64,000 bases of DNA, from assembly GCF_002968575.1 (NCBI RefSeq), contig NZ_PVBM01000006.1:1-64000 (forward strand), in the 5' to 3' direction. The translations under genes and the position numbers were made by a program. Source of the stretch: Neorhizobium huautlense (GTDB taxonomy: Bacteria > Pseudomonadota > Alphaproteobacteria > Rhizobiales > Rhizobiaceae). The notes beneath the pieces were generated by a model. The model ran no database searches and was not told the DNA's origin. It saw only the letters and a list, made by a program, of their open reading frames with translations. Within the stretch, counting starts at the first letter, position 1; each line of letters starts with the position of its first letter. Below are positions 32,957-40,733 of the stretch, one piece after another.

Positions 32957-33745
32957 ATGGATCTCGGAATTTCGGGCAAACGCGCCCTTGTGCTTGCCTC
33001 GTCACGCGGGCTCGGCCTCGGCATCGCCAGGGCGCTTGCCGCCGAAGGTGCGAATGTGCTGCTGGTCGGCCGTTCCGGAGACAGGCTTGCTGAAAACTGC
33101 AAGGTGATCAATGCCGAGGGCAAGGGAAAGGCCGACTGGGTCTGGGGCGACCTTTCCGAACTGAATTTCGTCGAGACGATGACCACGGCTGTGAAGGAAA
33201 AACTCGGTGGCATCGACATCCTCGTCAACAATACCGGCGGCCCGACGCCCGGCACCTCGGAGGAAATGACGGCGGACAAGCTCGACACTTTCTTCCAGTC
33301 CATGGTGCTGCGCGTCATCACGCTGACCAATGCCCTCCTGCCGCAGATGAAGGAACAAGGATGGGGGCGTATCCTGACGGTCGCCTCCTCCGGCGTTTTT
33401 GAACCCATCCCCAATCTGGCACTATCCAATACGCTGCGGTCGGCCCTGGTCGGCTGGAACAAGACGCTCGCGGTGGAAGTAGCGGGCCACGGGATCACCG
33501 CCAATATGCTGCTTCCCGGCCGCATCCACACCGACCGCATCGACGAACTGGACGGGGCGAATGCCAAGCGTACCGGAAAGTCGCTGGAGGAAATCCGCGC
33601 GGCATCGGTCAAATCGATCCCCGCCGGTCGTCTCGGCAAGGTGGAGGAATTTGCGGCAGCCGGCGCCTTCCTGTGCTCGGTACCGGCAAGCTATGTCACG
33701 GGTACGATGCTTCGTGTCGACGGCGGCGCTTCCCGCTCGATCTGA
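32957..33745 (+). CDS. Short-chain dehydrogenase/reductase with non-canonical catalytic residues
   Basis: Rossmann-fold protein of 262 aa. Cofactor motif ASSRGLGLGIARALAAEGA near residues 14-32 and LVNNTGGP near 91-98 mark a classical SDR, and the end YVTGTMLRVDGG is typical. In the active-site helix the usual YxxxK reads SNTLR (about residues 160-164): Tyr is replaced by Ser and Lys by Arg, although the preceding Ser (VASSG) remains. A known SDR subgroup with the LALSNTxR helix lacks this tyrosine; whether it reduces ketones by another route is unclear. It stands alone on the plus strand. Confidence 0.9.
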   Translation: MDLGISGKRALVLASSRGLGLGIARALAAEGANVLLVGRSGDRLAENCKVINAEGKGKADWVWGDLSELNFVETMTTAVKEKLGGIDILVNNTGGPTPGTSEEMTADKLDTFFQSMVLRVITLTNALLPQMKEQGWGRILTVASSGVFEPIPNLALSNTLRSALVGWNKTLAVEVAGHGITANMLLPGRIHTDRIDELDGANAKRTGKSLEEIRAASVKSIPAGRLGKVEEFAAAGAFLCSVPASYVTGTMLRVDGGASRSI

Positions 33746-33872
33746 CTGGCTGCGGCGAGCCGCGCCAAACCCAAAAGCTAAACATTGAATCGAATTGCGG
33801 TCCCGGCATTTCCGGGATCGCAATAGGACGGCGATAGGAATTGGGCAGGCCCCAACTCACAGGATCGCCGGC

Positions 33873-34232
33873 ATGATCGAAAGCATTTCCGGGGCCGCCG
33901 AAGCTCCCTCCCCGAGTAGTCCCGCAACGGCCGCGCGGACGCCGACCTCCACGGCTGCGGCAATCGCCCAGACGCTTGCGGTTGAGCAAGTGGAGACAGC
34001 ATTTCTCGGAACCCGGCAAGCGGCCACGCGGTACGCGTCCGAGACCGCGGCGCTTGCGAACAAGTCCACCATGCTTCATGCGCGCAGCCTGGAAGCGGTG
34101 GACGATGTGGTTGTCCGTAATCTCCTGGACAGCCTCTCGCCGGCGAGCCGCATCATTGGTAGCTTCTTCCTGACCGATGGCGAAGACCCAGCGCCGAAAT
34201 CCTTGATTGCCACCTATTACGAAGACGTCTGA
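33873..34232 (+). CDS. Hypothetical protein, 119 aa
   Basis: No family recognised. An Ala/Ser/Thr/Pro-rich N-terminal third is followed by a helical, charged part (VEQVETAFLGTRQAATRYASETAALANKS...LDSLSPASRIIGSFFLTDGEDPAPKSLIATYYEDV). AGGA lies 7 nt before the ATG at 33873. A competing minus-strand ORF covers the same DNA, but the plus-strand C-terminus reads like a real protein. Moderately supported. Confidence 0.5.
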   Translation: MIESISGAAEAPSPSSPATAARTPTSTAAAIAQTLAVEQVETAFLGTRQAATRYASETAALANKSTMLHARSLEAVDDVVVRNLLDSLSPASRIIGSFFLTDGEDPAPKSLIATYYEDV

Positions 34233-34314
34233 CATCGACCCACCGCGCAATCACATTTGCCGGCGCCGATACGAAAGCCTATGATCCCCAAAATCCCCGG
34301 CTCGGAGGTCTCAC

Positions 34315-34518
34315 ATGAAATTCGCCAGACCGGCACTCGTCATCCTAGGCATTCTCCTGACCCTCATTGGCATCCTGTGGATCAGCCAGGGCAGCGGGAT
34401 ATTTCCCTATCCGGCGGCAAGTTTCATGATCAACCAGACGCCCTGGATCGCCAATGGCGCGATTGCGGTGATCGTCGGGCTCGGGATCATCTGGCTTGCG
34501 CGGCGTGTTCTCCGCTAA
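34315..34518 (+). CDS. Small two-span membrane protein
   Basis: Hydrophobic protein of 67 aa with two membrane segments (residues ~7-24 and 45-62) joined by a short loop SQGSGIFPYPAASFMINQTPW. GGAGG stands 7 nt before the ATG, a strong ribosome-binding site for so short a gene. The GSGxFPYP...M.Q..W layout is shared by small uncharacterised alphaproteobacterial membrane proteins. Function unknown. Confidence 0.75.
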   Translation: MKFARPALVILGILLTLIGILWISQGSGIFPYPAASFMINQTPWIANGAIAVIVGLGIIWLARRVLR

Positions 34519-34637
34519 CGGTGCGGCAGGTAACCTTAACGAATAACCAGAACACCAGACTCCGTTTGCCTTAGCCCCCTCCAATGTCGTTTATAGAAGG
34601 CGCAATGCATTGCCAAAGTCGGCGCTCAGCGCTGCGG

Positions 34638-34666
34638 GCGGCCGGGTCAGGGGGTGACCCGGCCGC
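34638..34666. terminator. Bidirectional terminator hairpin
   Basis: A perfect 12-bp stem GCGGCCGGGTCA / TGACCCGGCCGC with a 5-G loop lies between the small membrane-protein gene and the convergent beta-lactamase gene. TTTC follows on the plus strand; no T-run on the minus strand. Confidence 0.65.
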
Positions 34667-34721
34667 TTTCGATATCAGGGGTACGCGGCCTAGGGAAAGC
34701 GAGGAGCGTTTTGCCCGGAGT

Positions 34722-35546
34722 TCAGAACTTTTCCGCCAGTTTCGGAAAGTCCTGAATCAGCGAATCCCGCACAACAAAGCTGATCGGCTTGTCACTATGC
34801 CGTTTTGTATCGACCAGCAGCCTTGCGAAGATGACGCGGCGCTCATCCTTCATCGCCCAGCCAACGAACCAGCCGAGCGGGCGCGCATAATCCGCCTTGC
34901 CGGCCTTGTCGCGCAGCCAGCCTGATCCGGTCTTACCCTGGATATCCCAGCCTTCGCCTGCTTCGAAATGCGGGACGATGGCGAGCGTCATGTCGACGGC
35001 ATGCTCGGAGATCGGCAGGCCTCCGTTGAGGAAGCGGCGCAGGAATTGCACCTGCTCGTCCGGCGAGATCTTCAAGGACGACATCAGCCAGGATTCGGTC
35101 AGGCCGTCGGTCTTGCCGGGGCCGCCGGAGACATCGCGATTGCCGTAGCCGAAACGCTGGATGTAATCTGCAAACGTCCCTTTTCCGAGCTTGCGGGCGA
35201 TCTCCTGCGAATACCAGACGACCGATTCCTTTTCCCAGATCAGCGGATCGACATCCTTCTTGACCCGCTCCGGTCCGCCGAACTTCGCCTGGTATTTCCA
35301 GCGGGGGTTCTGGGGGTCGGTCAGGATGCCGGCGTCATAGCCCATCATGGCCAAAGGCAGTTTGAAGGTCGATTGCGGATAAAAACCCTGGTCGCAGGTG
35401 CCCTGGCGGTAGAGAGCATCGCCGCTCTCCTGGTCGATGATTACGGTGCAGCGGATCGGCTCCGCCGCCCGGATCGTAGTGCAATCCAGCAAAGCAACGG
35501 TAATTCCGAGCGAAAATGCAAGAAGAAAGGAATTTCTGAAAGCCAT
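34722..35546 (-). CDS. Class D (OXA-type) beta-lactamase
   Basis: Periplasmic serine beta-lactamase of 274 aa. Signal peptide of ~28 residues (FLLAFSLGITVALLDCTTIRAAE). All class D motifs are in place: STFK at 59-62 (nucleophile Ser59, carbamylation-type Lys62), SVV at 108-110, YGN at 134-136, and KTGSG at 205-209. The ATG at 35546 has GGAG 8 nt upstream; the ORF extends further back without a ribosome-binding site. Divergent from an AmpR-like regulator, so expression is probably induced by cell-wall stress or beta-lactams. Substrate range cannot be read. Confidence 0.93.
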   Translation of the reverse strand: MAFRNSFLLAFSLGITVALLDCTTIRAAEPIRCTVIIDQESGDALYRQGTCDQGFYPQSTFKLPLAMMGYDAGILTDPQNPRWKYQAKFGGPERVKKDVDPLIWEKESVVWYSQEIARKLGKGTFADYIQRFGYGNRDVSGGPGKTDGLTESWLMSSLKISPDEQVQFLRRFLNGGLPISEHAVDMTLAIVPHFEAGEGWDIQGKTGSGWLRDKAGKADYARPLGWFVGWAMKDERRVIFARLLVDTKRHSDKPISFVVRDSLIQDFPKLAEKF

Positions 35547-35650
35547 CGAGATGCTCCAAGTGTGGTGACCGGGCCTTTTTAGGCCGGCTTGCGAGCCCCG
35601 ATCAAACGATGATATCTGCGGGCAGACATGAATCAAACTAGGGCATTGCC
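35547..35650. promoter_or_regulatory. Divergent bla/ampR-like control region
   Basis: 104 bp shared by the two promoters. It holds a direct repeat ATCAAAC at 35601-35607 and 35632-35638, spaced 31 bp (about three helical turns), and a small GGCCT-tttt-AGGCC dyad at 35572-35585. AmpR-type regulators bind within such regions; the exact site is not certain. Confidence 0.45.
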
Positions 35651-36541
35651 ATGGTCCGGCCGTATTTGCCGCTGAACGCGCTGCGCGCCTTCGAGGCGGG
35701 TGCGCGTCACCTCTCCTTCACCCGGGCGGCGATCGAGCTGAACGTCACGCAGGCGGCCGTCAGCCATCAGGTGAAGCTTCTGGAGCAGCGGCTCGGCGTG
35801 ACGCTGTTCCGCCGCCTGCCGCGCGGGCTGATGATCACTGAGGAAGGGCTCGCGCTCCTGCCGGCACTGCAGGATTCGTTCGACCGAATGGCGGCAATGC
35901 TGGAGCGCTTTGAAGACGGGCATGTGCGCGAGGTGCTGAAGCTTGGCGCAGTCGGTACGCTCGCGGTCGGCTGGTTGCTGCCCCGGCTTGCCGATTTCCG
36001 GGAGAAGTATCCGTTCATCGACTTGAGGCTCTCCACCAACAACAACCGCGTCGACATCGCCGCGGAAGGGCTCGACTACACCATCAAGTTCGGCAACGGT
36101 GCCTGGCACGATATCGAGGCGGAAGCGCTCTTCGAAGCACCCCTTTCGGTGCTCTCCATTCCGTCGATCGCAAGGCAGCTGAAAGCTCCGGAGGACGTGG
36201 CGCACCAGACGCTGCTGCGCTCTTACCGCGCCGACGAATGGCCGAGCTGGTTCGAGGAGGCAGGCGTCTCCCCGCCGCCGATCCGCGGCATGGTGTTCGA
36301 CAGCTCGGTGCTGATGGTCGAGGCGGCCTTGCAGGGCGCCGGCGTGGCGCTCGCCCCACCGCTGATGTTTTCCCGACAGCTCGCCGCCGGCATCATCGAA
36401 CAACCCTTCGATATCTACATATCCAAGGGCAGCTACTGGCTGACGCGGCTCAAATCCCGGTCGGTCACGCCGGCCATGGAAATGTTCCGCAACTGGCTTG
36501 CCGGAATGGCTGCGGAGACGCGAGGTCAGTTGAAAATCTAG
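35651..36541 (+). CDS. AmpR-like LysR-family regulator of beta-lactamase
   Basis: Regulator of 296 aa closely following AmpR/PenR: the helix-turn-helix PLNALRAFEAGARHLSFTRAAIELNVTQAAVSHQVKLLEQRLGVTLFRR (residues ~7-55) and AmpR-type effector blocks LSTNNNRVDIAAEGLDYTIKFGNGAWHDIEAEAL (near 126-159), LLRSYRADEWPSW and MVFDSSVLMVEAALQGAGVALAP (near 216-238). AmpR senses muropeptides released from peptidoglycan. Its gene is divergent from a class D beta-lactamase rather than the usual ampC or class A gene. A terminator follows. Confidence 0.9.
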   Translation: MVRPYLPLNALRAFEAGARHLSFTRAAIELNVTQAAVSHQVKLLEQRLGVTLFRRLPRGLMITEEGLALLPALQDSFDRMAAMLERFEDGHVREVLKLGAVGTLAVGWLLPRLADFREKYPFIDLRLSTNNNRVDIAAEGLDYTIKFGNGAWHDIEAEALFEAPLSVLSIPSIARQLKAPEDVAHQTLLRSYRADEWPSWFEEAGVSPPPIRGMVFDSSVLMVEAALQGAGVALAPPLMFSRQLAAGIIEQPFDIYISKGSYWLTRLKSRSVTPAMEMFRNWLAGMAAETRGQLKI

Positions 36542-36601
36542 GGCCGCCAGGGTTGCCATCCGCCTTCCCTTGTGCGATCACGCGCCCTCTCAAAATTTCC
36601 T

Positions 36602-36623
36602 GGGCGCGAGCAGCGCCCTTTTT
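36602..36623 (+). terminator. Intrinsic terminator of the AmpR-like gene
   Basis: The stem GGGCGC/GCGCCC with a 5-nt loop is followed by TTTTT, 60 bp past the stop codon. Confidence 0.8.
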
Positions 36624-36683
36624 GCGTTCGGAACCTTGTGGGTTTCGGTTCAACGATCTTCGATGGATAAAAGGAGCACGGCC

Positions 36684-37976
36684 ATGGCACGGGCGCTCGG
36701 GCTTGATTTCGGCACGACCAATACGGTTCTGGCGCTTGCCGACGGCGGCAGCGCCACGCATTCCATGCACTTTACCAGCAGCGCGGGCGAGAGCGATATG
36801 ATGCGCACCGCGCTTTCCTTCATGAAGGACCCGGTGATGGGGGCGCAGGCGCTGAAGGTCGAGGCCGGACAGGCGGCGATCCGCCAGTTCATCGACAATC
36901 CCGGCGACTGCCGTTTCCTGCAGTCGATCAAGACCTTTGCGGCAAGTGCGCTCTTCCAGGGCACTCTGATCTTCGCGCGCCGGCATGTCTTCGAAGACCT
37001 GATGGAGATCTTCCTCAAGCGTCTCAAGACCTATGCAGACGACAATTGGCCCTCGGAGATTTCCCGCGTCATCGCCGGCCGGCCGGTGCATTTTGCCGGA
37101 GCCAACCCGGACCCGAAGCTCGCCACCGAACGCTACAACGAGGCTTTGACGCGGCTCGGCTTTCCGGAAATCCACTATGTCTACGAGCCCGTGGCGGCGG
37201 CCTATTATTTCGCCCAGACGCTGAAAAGCGATGCCAACGTGCTGGTTGCCGATTTCGGCGGCGGCACAACCGACTATTCGCTGATCCGTTTCGAGCGCAA
37301 GGCAGGCAAGCTGACGGCGACGCCCATCGGTCATTCCGGCGTCGGCATTGCCGGCGATCATTTCGACTACCGGATGATCGACAATCTGGTGGCGCCCGAA
37401 ATCGGCAAGGGCAGCAAGTTCAAGAGTTTCGACAAGGTACTGGACGTGCCGGCCGGCTACTACGCCAATTTCGGCCGCTGGAACCAGCTGTCGATCTTCA
37501 AGACCACACGCGAATTCACCGATTTGAAATCGCTGGTGCGTTCTGCGCTCGACCCGGACAAACTGGAACTCTTCATCGATCTCGTCGAACATGACGAGGG
37601 CTACCCGCTCTATCAGGCGATCTCTGCGACCAAGATGGCGCTGTCCGGCGCTGAAGAAGCCGAATTCAACTTCGCGCCGCTCGGCAAAGCCGGCCGCAAG
37701 CTGGTGACACGGGCCGATTTCGAGACGTGGATCGCCGACGATCTTGCCCGCATCGAGGGCGCGCTTGACGAGGTGCTGGAAAAGACGAATACGCGGCCTG
37801 CAGAAATCGACAAGGTGTTCCTGACCGGCGGCACGTCCTTCGTGCCGGCCGTGCGCGGCATCTTCACTCGGCGCTTCGAGGCTTCGAGGATCGAAAGCGG
37901 CGGCGAACTGCTATCGATTGCGCATGGCTTGGCCTTGATCGGAGAGAGCGACAACGTCCAGCAATGGGCGGCGTGA
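36684..37976 (+). CDS. Hsp70-family protein, YegD type
   Basis: ATPase-fold protein of 430 aa without the DnaK substrate-binding domain. Phosphate-1 motif LGLDFGTTNTVLALADGG (residues ~4-21), phosphate-2 VLVADFGGGTTDYSLIRFE near 184-202, and adenosine motif VFLTGGTSFVPAVRGIF near 376-392; EPVAAAYYFAQ lies near 167. This is the YegD/Hsp70-like group, whose job is not well defined. AAAGGAG lies 7 nt before the ATG at 36684, so the longer ORF is not used. It is 37 bp upstream of the UDG-family gene and probably cotranscribed with it. Confidence 0.9.
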   Translation: MARALGLDFGTTNTVLALADGGSATHSMHFTSSAGESDMMRTALSFMKDPVMGAQALKVEAGQAAIRQFIDNPGDCRFLQSIKTFAASALFQGTLIFARRHVFEDLMEIFLKRLKTYADDNWPSEISRVIAGRPVHFAGANPDPKLATERYNEALTRLGFPEIHYVYEPVAAAYYFAQTLKSDANVLVADFGGGTTDYSLIRFERKAGKLTATPIGHSGVGIAGDHFDYRMIDNLVAPEIGKGSKFKSFDKVLDVPAGYYANFGRWNQLSIFKTTREFTDLKSLVRSALDPDKLELFIDLVEHDEGYPLYQAISATKMALSGAEEAEFNFAPLGKAGRKLVTRADFETWIADDLARIEGALDEVLEKTNTRPAEIDKVFLTGGTSFVPAVRGIFTRRFEASRIESGGELLSIAHGLALIGESDNVQQWAA

Positions 37977-38013
37977 CTTCCCTCGGAGCCTGCGGTTCGC
38001 TAGGGTGAGATCG

Positions 38014-38916
38014 ATGAACGCCGCCAAGGATCTCGATACGCCGGAGCTTCGTGCCCTTCTGCATTTCTATGCGGATTCGGGGGTAGAATGGCTTGTCGAG
38101 GACGAACCGGTCGACCGGTTTGCGCAATTCGCTGCGCAGAAGGCGGCGCAGGCCGAGGCAAAAATGCCGGCGACGGCGCGCCAGCAGCCGGTGCAGGGTG
38201 AAACCGCTCCCTTGTCCCGAGCCGCGAGCGCTCCTGCACCCGCACAGGGTCGCACCGCTCCGACCCCCCGGCCCGCCACCGGATCGGCGCCGCCCTCGGT
38301 CGCCGTTCCGGACGGCGAGGCCGTTGCCTCGGCCCGCTTTGCGGCGGAAAGCGCCCGGTCGCTGCCGGAACTCAAGACGGCGCTCGAAGCCTTCAACGGC
38401 TGCAACCTCAAGAACGGCGCCCGCTCCACCGTTTTTGCGAGCGGCGATCCCGGCTCGGGCATCATGGTGATCGGCCCGATGCCGAATGCCGACGACGACC
38501 GTGACGGCATTCCCTTTTCAGGGCGGCAGGGCCAGCTCCTGGATAGAATGCTCGGCGCAATCGGTCTTTCGCGCCAGGCGGTCATGCTCAGCAATGTAAT
38601 TCCCTGGCGGCCACCCGGCAGCCGCATGCCCTCAGACGCCGAACTCGAGATATGCCGGCCCTTCCTCGAGCGACAGGTGGCGCTTTCGGAACCTAAACTG
38701 CTCCTGCTGCTCGGCAATTTTCCCGCCCGCTTTTTCTTCGGCGGCAATGGGACGATCCACTCGCTGCGTGGAGAATGGCGCGATATTTCGTTCGGCGGCA
38801 TTAGTCTTCCGGCGATCGCAACCCTGCATCCGCAGGAGCTTCTGGCTGCCCCCGCCAACAAGGCGCTCGCCTGGCAGGATCTGCTGACGTTCAAAATGCG
38901 GCTTTCCGCCTCTTAA
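38014..38916 (+). CDS. Uracil-DNA glycosylase superfamily protein (family 4/5-like) with incomplete Fe-S ligands
   Basis: Protein of 300 aa: an N-terminal ~110-residue Ala/Pro-rich extension, then a UDG fold. Motif 1 reads GPMPNADDDRDGIPFSGRQGQLLDRML (usually GEAPG-ED---PFVGRAG), and the HP(Q)ELL motif near residue 273 gives the second active-site block. Family 4 enzymes carry four cysteines for a 4Fe-4S cluster; here the first (FNGCNLKNG) and fourth (EICRPFL) remain but the second is Lys and the third is Trp (NVIPWRPPG). The cluster may be absent or differently ligated. It shares a likely operon with the YegD-type Hsp70. Confidence 0.85.
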   Translation: MNAAKDLDTPELRALLHFYADSGVEWLVEDEPVDRFAQFAAQKAAQAEAKMPATARQQPVQGETAPLSRAASAPAPAQGRTAPTPRPATGSAPPSVAVPDGEAVASARFAAESARSLPELKTALEAFNGCNLKNGARSTVFASGDPGSGIMVIGPMPNADDDRDGIPFSGRQGQLLDRMLGAIGLSRQAVMLSNVIPWRPPGSRMPSDAELEICRPFLERQVALSEPKLLLLLGNFPARFFFGGNGTIHSLRGEWRDISFGGISLPAIATLHPQELLAAPANKALAWQDLLTFKMRLSAS

Positions 38917-39011
38917 CCGCCCGCTTTTCAGGCAAGTCCGACCTGAAGGGGCACAAGGTTACCAAATTATGAAAAGCGTCATGCATTTAGCGCATGGCAG
39001 CGCAGCGTTTT

Positions 39012-39041
39012 GTTGCATTGCAGAATCAATGTTGCATTGCA
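39012..39041 (+). promoter_or_regulatory. Double TTGCATTGCA operator candidate
   Basis: GTTGCATTGCA occurs twice (39012-39022 and 39031-39041), 19 bp apart. Each copy is a near-palindrome TTGCA-T-TGCAA. It lies 50 bp before two tiny ORFs and after the UDG-family gene. No regulator gene is adjacent. Confidence 0.5.
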
Positions 39042-39091
39042 ATATATGGATTGTGTCTTGGGAGGAATTCTAGGTTTAAGGAACCAAGGCC

Positions 39092-39283
39092 ATGACTACC
39101 CGCTTCCGTCCGATCCATTCGGGCTTCGAAACCCTTCGCATCGCCGGCATGCCGCCGCGCTCGACGCAGGGTTATCATCATTTCGGTTCAGCCACCAACG
39201 AGCAGATGACATCGCGCGCCATGGCGCGTCCGATGGGCGTTGCCCGTCCCGCTGCCGTCTTCGCGGATTTCCGCGAGCGCTGA
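39092..39283 (+). CDS. Small hypothetical protein, 63 aa
   Basis: Basic protein (FRPIHSGFETLRIAGMPPRST, then MARPMGVARPAAVFADFRER) without membrane span or signal. CAAGGCC precedes the ATG, only a fair ribosome-binding site. It is followed after 22 bp by a second tiny ORF with a better site, and both lie behind the double TTGCATTGCA repeat, so they are probably one transcript. No family recognised. Confidence 0.55.
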   Translation: MTTRFRPIHSGFETLRIAGMPPRSTQGYHHFGSATNEQMTSRAMARPMGVARPAAVFADFRER

Positions 39284-39305
39284 TCAAACCGACAAGGAAG
39301 CCATC

Positions 39306-39461
39306 ATGACAACTGCCCTCCTCCATCCGATCCGGACGCTGCGCGAAAACCTGTCTCAGATCGGCGCTGCCGTAAATGCCTCGCGCGAATATAGCCGCGC
39401 CGGCGCCATACGTGCCAGCGCCGAGAAGGTCAATCCCCTCACGGCGGCAATCCCGCTCTGA
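39306..39461 (+). CDS. Small hypothetical protein, 51 aa
   Basis: Basic helical protein (LLHPIRTLRENLSQIGAAVNAS, then REYSRAGAIRASAEKVNPLTAAIPL). AAGGA stands 8 nt before the ATG. It ends 13 bp before the convergent transporter gene. No family recognised; the pair with the preceding ORF supports real coding. Confidence 0.55.
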   Translation: MTTALLHPIRTLRENLSQIGAAVNASREYSRAGAIRASAEKVNPLTAAIPL

Positions 39462-39474
39462 TCTGAACGGTTCT

Positions 39475-40419
39475 TCAGGTCCCGGCACCCGGCGGCGATG
39501 CCTTGCGCGCCGCCTTTCGCTCGAGCCCGAGCTGGTGCTCTCGGTAAATGATGAATATCCCCGCCGAGACCGTGATTGCCGTTCCGACGAGCATGCTGAC
39601 GGTCGGCACATCTCCGAACAGAACATAGGCGATGCCGATCCCCAGCAGGATCGACGTATATTCGAAGGGCGCGACGGTCGAAACGTCGGCGTTGCGATAG
39701 CTTTCGGTCAAAAGCAGCTGTCCGATGCCGCCGCAGAATCCGGCTCCAACGAGAAAGAGCTTTTGCTCCACCGTCAGGGGAGCCCAGCCGAACGGCAGGC
39801 TGACCAGGGAGAAGACCGCCGCCGTCAGCGAGAAATAGAGAACGATGGTCGAGGTCTTCTCGGTGCGGACGAGCTGGCGTGTCTGGACCAGCGCAAAACC
39901 TGCCAGGACTGCCGACAAAATCACCGCGGCGGCTCCGACCGCCTGCTCCGATCCCATGCCGCCCTCATTGAACATGGTCAGTTTCGGCCACGAAATGATC
40001 ACCACTCCGACCATGCCGATCGCCACCGCGGTCCATCGATAGATGCGCACCGTTTCCTTCAGGACGATGGCCGCAAAGACCACCGCCAGCAGCGGCGTCG
40101 AATAACCGAGCGCAATGGCATCCGGCATCGGAAGGTGCACCAGGCCGTAAAACCCGCATGCCATGGAGAGGATGCCGAAGAAACCGCGCTTGAGGTGGCC
40201 CGGAAGACTTTCGGTGTGGAAACCGCGCTGGAGTTCACGCTGAGCGGCGAGATAAACCAGGATCGGCACGAGCGCGAAGGCAGACCGGTAGAATGTGATC
40301 TGGCCGGCAGGAACACCTGCGCCCGCCGACTTGATGCAGGTTTGCATCATCACGAAAACGACGACGGAGGAAACTTTGAACATGATTCCCCGAAGGGGAT
40401 TCAGGGCGTCGGCAGCCAT
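39475..40419 (-). CDS. EamA/DMT-family transporter
   Basis: Inner-membrane protein of 314 aa with ten predicted helices in two EamA repeats (first repeat residues ~10-140, second ~155-290). QITFYRSAFALVPILVYLAA and PFEYTSILLGIGIAYVLFGDVPTVSMLVGTAITVSAGIFIIYREH are typical. Family members move amino acids, nucleosides or other metabolites, or act in efflux. The divergent upstream region toward pepN contains two palindromes. Confidence 0.9.
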   Translation of the reverse strand: MAADALNPLRGIMFKVSSVVVFVMMQTCIKSAGAGVPAGQITFYRSAFALVPILVYLAAQRELQRGFHTESLPGHLKRGFFGILSMACGFYGLVHLPMPDAIALGYSTPLLAVVFAAIVLKETVRIYRWTAVAIGMVGVVIISWPKLTMFNEGGMGSEQAVGAAAVILSAVLAGFALVQTRQLVRTEKTSTIVLYFSLTAAVFSLVSLPFGWAPLTVEQKLFLVGAGFCGGIGQLLLTESYRNADVSTVAPFEYTSILLGIGIAYVLFGDVPTVSMLVGTAITVSAGIFIIYREHQLGLERKAARKASPPGAGT

Positions 40420-40733
40420 AAACAGAACTCTTGGAAGATTTTTGGCCGCGTCAATACGGAGCCTGGCAGGAGGTTCGGAGGGTCACTTTGCCGTCAAAGT
40501 AACTCAAAAGTGCGGCGCACGCGATCAAAACCGGTGATAGGTCTATGAATATCCGTGACCGGATAAATACGTGCGGGAATATACGGAGCCGTATGAGTTT
40601 ATAATTTAGCGAAAATTTCAACAATCGTTTAGCATTGCGTGCAACTATGCCCGCGGCAATGGGACGCCGATCAATTCAAGGGATTACCGAAAGGCTCCCG
40701 ACGCCACATTGAAGAGCCGGTTCAGGAAGAAAC
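40420..40733. promoter_or_regulatory. Divergent EamA/pepN intergenic region with two palindromes
   Basis: 314 bp without a gene. It holds TATCCG-tgac-CGGATA (40550-40565) and ATACGG-ag-CCGTAT (40581-40594), two perfect dyads 15 bp apart, followed by an AT-rich stretch TTTATAATTTAG (about 40598) that could serve as a -10 region toward pepN. Confidence 0.5.
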
